A stretch of 64,000 nucleotides of DNA from Zeaxanthinibacter sp. PT1 (lineage in GTDB: Bacteria; Bacteroidota; Bacteroidia; Flavobacteriales; Flavobacteriaceae). The first letter of the stretch is position 1. Each line of letters begins with the position of its first letter. The stretch is from assembly GCF_028464225.1 (NCBI RefSeq), contig NZ_JAQPCN010000001.1, positions 496,001 to 560,000 on the forward strand, written 5' to 3'. The notes below the pieces were generated by a model that was not told the DNA's origin, searched no databases, and was given only the letters and a program-made list of their open reading frames with translations. Below are positions 61,921 through 64,000 of the stretch, one piece after another. Both the position numbers and the translations under genes were made by a program.

Positions 61921-63942
61921 ATGAAAAAATACATTACAAATATAAGCCTGGCCTTAACCCTGTTGGGGGCCATTGCACTTACAAGCTGCAGCAGTGACGA
62001 TACTACTGTAGACCCTGTTGCCCAAGCCACTTGTTCTGACGGAATACAAAACGGGAGCGAAACCGGTGTGGACTGCGGAGGCAATTGCGCCAATAGCTGT
62101 ACCGATGAAAATAGCACCAACCTTTCGGGGGAGCAGGAAGAAGACCGAACCCTGGATCCTTCCCAGACGTACTCCCTAACAGGGACCTATAGTATAGCAG
62201 CTGGCGCGACCTTAACCATTCCTGCTGGCACCACCATCATCGCACAACAAGGGACAGATAAATATATTGTTGTAAAGAAAGGCGGATCGATCAATATAGA
62301 AGGAACGGCTAATGATCCCGTAGTGATGACCTCACAAAACGGTCAACCCGGGGACTGGGGGGGACTTGTGATCGCCGGAAACGGAGTTACCACTGAAGGC
62401 ACGGACGCTGTTGCCGAAGTAGGTGGTATTGTTTACGGAGGTAGTGATAATGATGACAATTCCGGAAGTATTAATTACCTGGTTATAGAAAACGCGGGGG
62501 CACAGATCAACGCCGAAGCCCAATACAACGGTCTTACATTATATGCCGTAGGTTCTGGAACAAGCATCAATAACGTGGGGATCCTTAATGGTACGGACGA
62601 CGGGGTTGAATTCTTCGGGGGAGCTGTCAGCGTCACTAACCTTTACCTTGAGAATAACGAGGATGATGCCATAGACTGGACCGAAGGATGGAATGGGACC
62701 GTTACCAATGCCTATGTATTGCACACCATTGCCGGATTCTCAACTGTAGTAGAAGCAGACGGTGTTAACAACAATCCAAGTATTGTGAACCTCACAGCGG
62801 TTTCCACTGAGGGCGGAACTGCCCTGCAGTTTAAAAAGGAATCAGGAGCTACCATCACCGGTCTTTCTTTAACCGGTTATGTAAGGTCTCTAGACATGAG
62901 GGATAACGGACCTTTAGCCAATATCCAGATCGAAGGGCAGGATGCTGATCCTACGAAGACTTATTTAGAGGAAGCAACAGTAAACATTTCAACTTTCGCC
63001 TGGGTGGGTTCAGACATCGAAGTGCAGACCGAAGCCTTGCCTTCTTCAGTTACTGCTGACCTGACCCTGGACGCCAGTAAGATTTATCGCTTAACGGGGA
63101 GCATGAGTGTAGAGGCCCCGGCGAAACTGACGATCCCCGCAGGAACTAATATTATTGCAGACGCTGATGGTGGTGCTTCTACAGACACCTATATCGTAGT
63201 GAAGAAAGGCGCCCAGATCGACATACAAGGAACAGAACAAGATCCTGTGGTGATGAGTTCTACCAATAGAATGCCCGGCGATTGGGGAGGCCTTGTGATC
63301 CTTGGAGACGCTGAAACAACCGAAGGAGTTGACGCCGTGGCTGAAGTAGGTGGTTTTACTTACGGAGGGACCAATAATGCCGATAACTCGGGATCTATCA
63401 GTTACCTGGTGATCAATTATGCAGGTGCCCAGATCAATGCAGAGTCGCAGTACAACGGGCTAACCCTTTATGCGGTAGGATCAGGGACCACTATTGACAA
63501 TGTCGCCATCCTGAATGGAACAGATGACGGGGTAGAATTTTTCGGAGGGACGGTTAACGCTACCAATTTCTACCTGAAGAACAATGAAGATGATGCCGTA
63601 GACTGGACCGAAGGATGGAACGGGTCACTGACCAACACACGGGTGATACATGACATACAAGGTTTTTCGACCGCAGTTGAGGCAGATGGAATCAATGGAA
63701 ATCCCTCATTGACCAACTTCACTGCCATTTCTACTCAGAATGGAACGGCACTGCAGTTTAAGAAAGAGTCCGGTGCCACAATCACTAATCTTTACCTGGA
63801 AGGCTATGCGACCATCGTAGATATGAGGGATGGCGGTGCACTCGCTAATGTACAGATAGACGGGCAGGATGCCGTTGCAGACGGTGATTACTCCGGGGGG
63901 ACCCAGGTTTCTGCCGAGACATTTGCCTGGGTAGTTGAATAA
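61921..63942 (+). CDS. Surface lipoprotein with two ~300-aa repeats
   Basis: The 673-aa protein has a lipoprotein signal with C23 in ALTSCSSDD. A small Cys-rich motif follows (CSDGIQNGSETGVDCGGNC, residues 38-56), then two homologous units of 305 and 293 aa. Repeated landmarks are LTIPAGT, YIVVKKG, PGDWGGLVI, EGTDAVAEVGG or EGVDAVAEVGG, YNGLTLYAVGSGT, LNGTDDGVEFFGG, DWTEGWNG and ALQFKKESGAT. The pattern looks like a right-handed parallel β-helix. The ATG at 61921 is chosen for the signal. Together with the TonB receptor upstream it probably forms a surface uptake pair; the ligand is unknown. Confidence 0.85.
   Translation: MKKYITNISLALTLLGAIALTSCSSDDTTVDPVAQATCSDGIQNGSETGVDCGGNCANSCTDENSTNLSGEQEEDRTLDPSQTYSLTGTYSIAAGATLTIPAGTTIIAQQGTDKYIVVKKGGSINIEGTANDPVVMTSQNGQPGDWGGLVIAGNGVTTEGTDAVAEVGGIVYGGSDNDDNSGSINYLVIENAGAQINAEAQYNGLTLYAVGSGTSINNVGILNGTDDGVEFFGGAVSVTNLYLENNEDDAIDWTEGWNGTVTNAYVLHTIAGFSTVVEADGVNNNPSIVNLTAVSTEGGTALQFKKESGATITGLSLTGYVRSLDMRDNGPLANIQIEGQDADPTKTYLEEATVNISTFAWVGSDIEVQTEALPSSVTADLTLDASKIYRLTGSMSVEAPAKLTIPAGTNIIADADGGASTDTYIVVKKGAQIDIQGTEQDPVVMSSTNRMPGDWGGLVILGDAETTEGVDAVAEVGGFTYGGTNNADNSGSISYLVINYAGAQINAESQYNGLTLYAVGSGTTIDNVAILNGTDDGVEFFGGTVNATNFYLKNNEDDAVDWTEGWNGSLTNTRVIHDIQGFSTAVEADGINGNPSLTNFTAISTQNGTALQFKKESGATITNLYLEGYATIVDMRDGGALANVQIDGQDAVADGDYSGGTQVSAETFAWVVE
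62149..63942 (+). repeat. Internal protein duplication inside the surface lipoprotein
   Basis: Unit one spans 62149-63063 and unit two 63064-63942. The protein-level match is strong but the DNA has diverged, so the duplication is old. Both end in TFAWV. Confidence 0.85.
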
Positions 63943-63965
63943 TAATATTCTATTAAGCCCCATAA

Positions 63966-63992
63966 AAAAAGCCCCTTCTTCAGGGGCTTTTT
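63966..63992 (+). terminator. Terminator of the receptor-lipoprotein unit
   Basis: AAAAAGCCCCT-TCTTC-AGGGGCTTTTT has an 11-bp stem and 5-nt loop, 23 bp after the stop. Confidence 0.9.
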
Positions 63993-64000
63993 CATCTATA

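Overview
The window is a chromosomal segment of a member of the Flavobacteriaceae (Bacteroidota), most likely a marine, carotenoid-making genus. Signs are the SusC/SusD pair, TonB-dependent receptors with carboxypeptidase-regulatory-like N-termini, candidate promoters with the Bacteroidota -7 box TAnnTTTG, a Bacteroidota-type L-threonine dehydrogenase, a lycopene cyclase next to a polyprenyl synthetase, FeoA-FeoB with a Cys-rich partner, and DUF3078 and DUF5117-type proteins. No phage, CRISPR array, transposase or plasmid genes were seen. Genes are tightly packed, except for three repeat-rich gaps.

Layout. 1-2.6 kb: end of a TPR protein, two small secreted proteins, L-threonine dehydrogenase. 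2.6-6.7 kb: a minus-strand polyamine operon (arginine decarboxylase, agmatinase, deoxyhypusine-synthase-like protein, small acidic protein). 7-9.5 kb: a DUF4488-like secreted protein, moaE-moaC, a HAD hydrolase. 9.5-11 kb: tRNA-Gly and tRNA-Arg enclosing a non-coding array of about nine ~131-bp tandem repeats. 11-18.1 kb: a secreted Rid protein, a P-loop NTPase coupled to an isoaspartyl peptidase, and a minus-strand operon of SDR, GH63-like glucosidase and SMUG2-like DNA glycosylase. 18.2-24.1 kb: a zinc metalloprotease and a CocE-type hydrolase whose flanks carry five copies of a ~63-nt two-hairpin element. 24.4-25.9 kb: three tandem GIY-YIG nuclease units, in different states of decay, next to tRNA-Asn, each ending in tRNA-Asn-like sequence.

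25.9-36.3 kb: RseP protease, SCO protein, feoAB plus a 47-aa Cys-rich partner, several small envelope proteins, an S9 peptidase, and a ZIP transporter with its DtxR-type regulator. 36.5-38.6 kb: carotenoid/isoprenoid genes (lycopene cyclase, polyprenyl synthetase); dxs at 54.7 kb feeds the same pathway. 38.7-45.4 kb: a TetR-controlled RND efflux operon (regulator, TolC-like, adaptor, pump). 45.5-49.7 kb: SusC-SusD. 49.9-58.9 kb: aspS, a ClC protein lacking the gating glutamate, a cold-shock protein, tadA, dxs, a DUF3078 protein and a dGTPase. 59-63.9 kb: a TonB-dependent receptor with an internally duplicated surface lipoprotein.

The most unusual content is non-coding: the 131-bp array between two tRNA genes, the ~63-nt dispersed element with paired base changes and a fixed 7-nt loop, and the tRNA-Asn/GIY-YIG tandem units. 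None could be searched against databases here. Their novelty is therefore unproven.
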